From the NCBI GenBank assembly GCA_021781775.1, contig JAJXWE010000006.1:1-14283 (forward strand): 14,283 nt of DNA, read 5' to 3'. Positions 13,228-14,283 of the stretch are shown here, one piece after another; positions within the stretch are counted from its first letter, which is position 1, and each line of letters starts with the position of its first letter. The notes below the pieces were generated by a model. The model worked only from the letters and a program-made list of their open reading frames with translations. It ran no database searches and was not told the origin of the DNA. A program made the translations under genes and the position numbers. The stretch comes from Pseudomonadota bacterium. GTDB lineage: Bacteria > Pseudomonadota > Gammaproteobacteria > Steroidobacterales > Steroidobacteraceae.

Positions 13228-14283
13228 TCACGGTCCCGGTCCGTTCAGGGTGAGGAAGAACGGCATCGGCCGCAGCACCTTGACGCACTCGGTGTTCAGG
13301 CGCGCGACCGCGGCGCGCGCGATGAACTGCGCCATGATCCGGTCCACGCATGGATCGAGCAGCTGGCCGTGGCCGAACCGCGGAATCACGACGCTCAGGC
13401 TGTTCGGATAGCCGCGCGCGGCCTCCGCCGCATAGCGGGGAGGTGTGATCGGATCGTCGCCCCCGGACAGCAGCAGCACGGGAACGTCCGAGCGCAGCGG
13501 CGCATGAAACGCCGCCCCGACCGGACCCTTGGGCCAGAGCGCGCACACCGCCTGCAACTCGCGCAGCGGGGCCGTGCCAAGAAACGTGCTGCGCATCTCG
13601 GCCCGTTGCGCGGCGGTGACCCGGTAGAACGGCACGTCCTCGGAGCAGACCACGGTGTTGTTCATGCCGGCGGCGACGGCACCGCTGTACAGCCGGTCGA
13701 TCAGCAGGAACTGCCCGGCGAGCGGGGAGTAGTTTCCGTCGGCCGCATCATGCAGATCCAGCGGCAGCAGCGCGGCGAGCGCAGGGGTATAGCTGGCGAG
13801 ACGCAGCACCTGCCCGAACTGGTAGTTCGTCAGGCGTATCCGTACAGGGGTTCCAAGGGTCGGATCGGGCACGGTGAGTGCGACGGGATGCGCCGCGAGC
13901 GCAGCCCTCACTCGCACGTAGTCACTCATCGGGTCGCCGAAGCGGGCCCGGCACGAGGCCGCTGCGGCGCATTCGGCCAGGATGCGCTCAAGCGCCTGCT
14001 GCGCGCTGACGGCGCTCATGGCACCGATGGGCAGCTGCGCCGGCACGACCCCGTCGAGGATCATGCTGCGCACGCGCGCGGGGAAGCGGCGCAGGTACTC
14101 CTGCGCCACCACCGTACCGTAGGAGGAGCCGTACAGATTGATCTTCCGGTAGCCGAGCGCGGCACGCACGCGGTCCAGATCGTCGACGGCAAGGTCCGTG
14201 GTGTAGTAGCGGACGCTCGCGTGCGTGCGCAGGTGCTCCAGGCATTGCTCGGTCTGCCGGGCGATCTCGGCGCTCGTCGGCGG
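13228..14283 (-). CDS. Alpha/beta hydrolase, TAP-like (tripeptidyl/prolyl aminopeptidase type), 5' end outside window
   Basis: 352 codons are present before the stop; the frame stays open to the right edge, so the N-terminus, with any signal peptide, is missing. YYTTDLAVDDLDRVRAALGY leads into the nucleophile elbow LYGSSYGTVVAQEYLRRFP (GxSxG). The acid lies in LLLSGGDDPITPPRYA and the His in FGHGQLLDPC, followed by a TAP-like C-terminal part. Cysteines such as those in CAAAASC, VVCSED, AVCALWP and DPCVDR suggest disulfides and export, as in secreted TAP-like peptidases of Streptomyces and Xanthomonas. The GTG at 14169 is internal, since similarity continues upstream. It heads the ABC transporter genes with a 13-nt gap. 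The substrate could be a peptide or an ester. Confidence 0.88.
   Translation of the reverse strand, partial: PPTSAEIARQTEQCLEHLRTHASVRYYTTDLAVDDLDRVRAALGYRKINLYGSSYGTVVAQEYLRRFPARVRSMILDGVVPAQLPIGAMSAVSAQQALERILAECAAAASCRARFGDPMSDYVRVRAALAAHPVALTVPDPTLGTPVRIRLTNYQFGQVLRLASYTPALAALLPLDLHDAADGNYSPLAGQFLLIDRLYSGAVAAGMNNTVVCSEDVPFYRVTAAQRAEMRSTFLGTAPLRELQAVCALWPKGPVGAAFHAPLRSDVPVLLLSGGDDPITPPRYAAEAARGYPNSLSVVIPRFGHGQLLDPCVDRIMAQFIARAAVARLNTECVKVLRPMPFFLTLNGPGP

Noticed and set aside
1..14283. CRISPR arrays, tRNA/rRNA genes, insertion sequences, phage genes
   Set aside because: No spaced direct repeats, cloverleaf-like sequence, transposase or phage protein was recognised on either strand.

Overview
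The window is a GC-rich, gene-dense bacterial chromosome segment. Its genes resemble those of a free-living gammaproteobacterium, possibly Xanthomonadales-, Nevskiales- or Chromatiales-like. That placement is an inference from family resemblance (PA0069-type radical SAM protein, GlnK-like PII, YiiD-type thioesterase, GloA, NatAB-like ABC transporter). No rRNA, tRNA, CRISPR or insertion sequence was seen. Both ends cut through genes.

Left part (1-2390): a minus-strand radical SAM gene of the PA0069/Rv2578c (SplB-like) family runs off the left edge. A 328-residue intein sits exactly inside its CX3CX2C iron-sulfur motif. Intein Cys1 takes the place of the third cluster cysteine in the precursor, and the +1 extein cysteine takes it after splicing. 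Both LAGLIDADG catalytic acids of the homing endonuclease appear lost. The gene starts beneath a perfect-arm LexA-type box overlapping a predicted promoter, whose start point falls on the ATG (possible leaderless mRNA). Divergent from it is a GlnK-like PII gene with a sigma54 promoter and two NtrC-like sites 32 bp apart.

Middle part (2388-10009): a branched-chain amino acid region. ilvN/ilvH (minus) and a MarR-like fragment lie divergent from an unusual acetolactate synthase large subunit (plus). The large subunit is tightly followed by a GloA-like glyoxalase and a YiiD-type thioesterase. Next come a double-VOC protein with a 110-residue histone H1-like basic tail, an alpha/beta-hydrolase-fold protein that appears to lack its catalytic residues, and the threonine dehydratase ilvA 6 nt behind it. 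ALS and IlvA provide steps of isoleucine/valine synthesis; the glyoxalase-fold genes suggest a link to reactive carbonyl handling, which is speculative.

Right part (10053-14283, minus): a co-oriented series, read in transcription order: a TAP-like secreted-type hydrolase (cut by the right edge), a NatA-like ABC ATPase, a NatB-like permease overlapping it by 4 nt, a SIMPL/DUF541 exported protein and a two-CBS-domain protein. A hairpin separates it from the convergent ilvA.

The most striking item is the SOS-type-controlled, intein-interrupted radical SAM gene: its geometry suggests that Fe-S assembly and protein splicing could compete for one cysteine.
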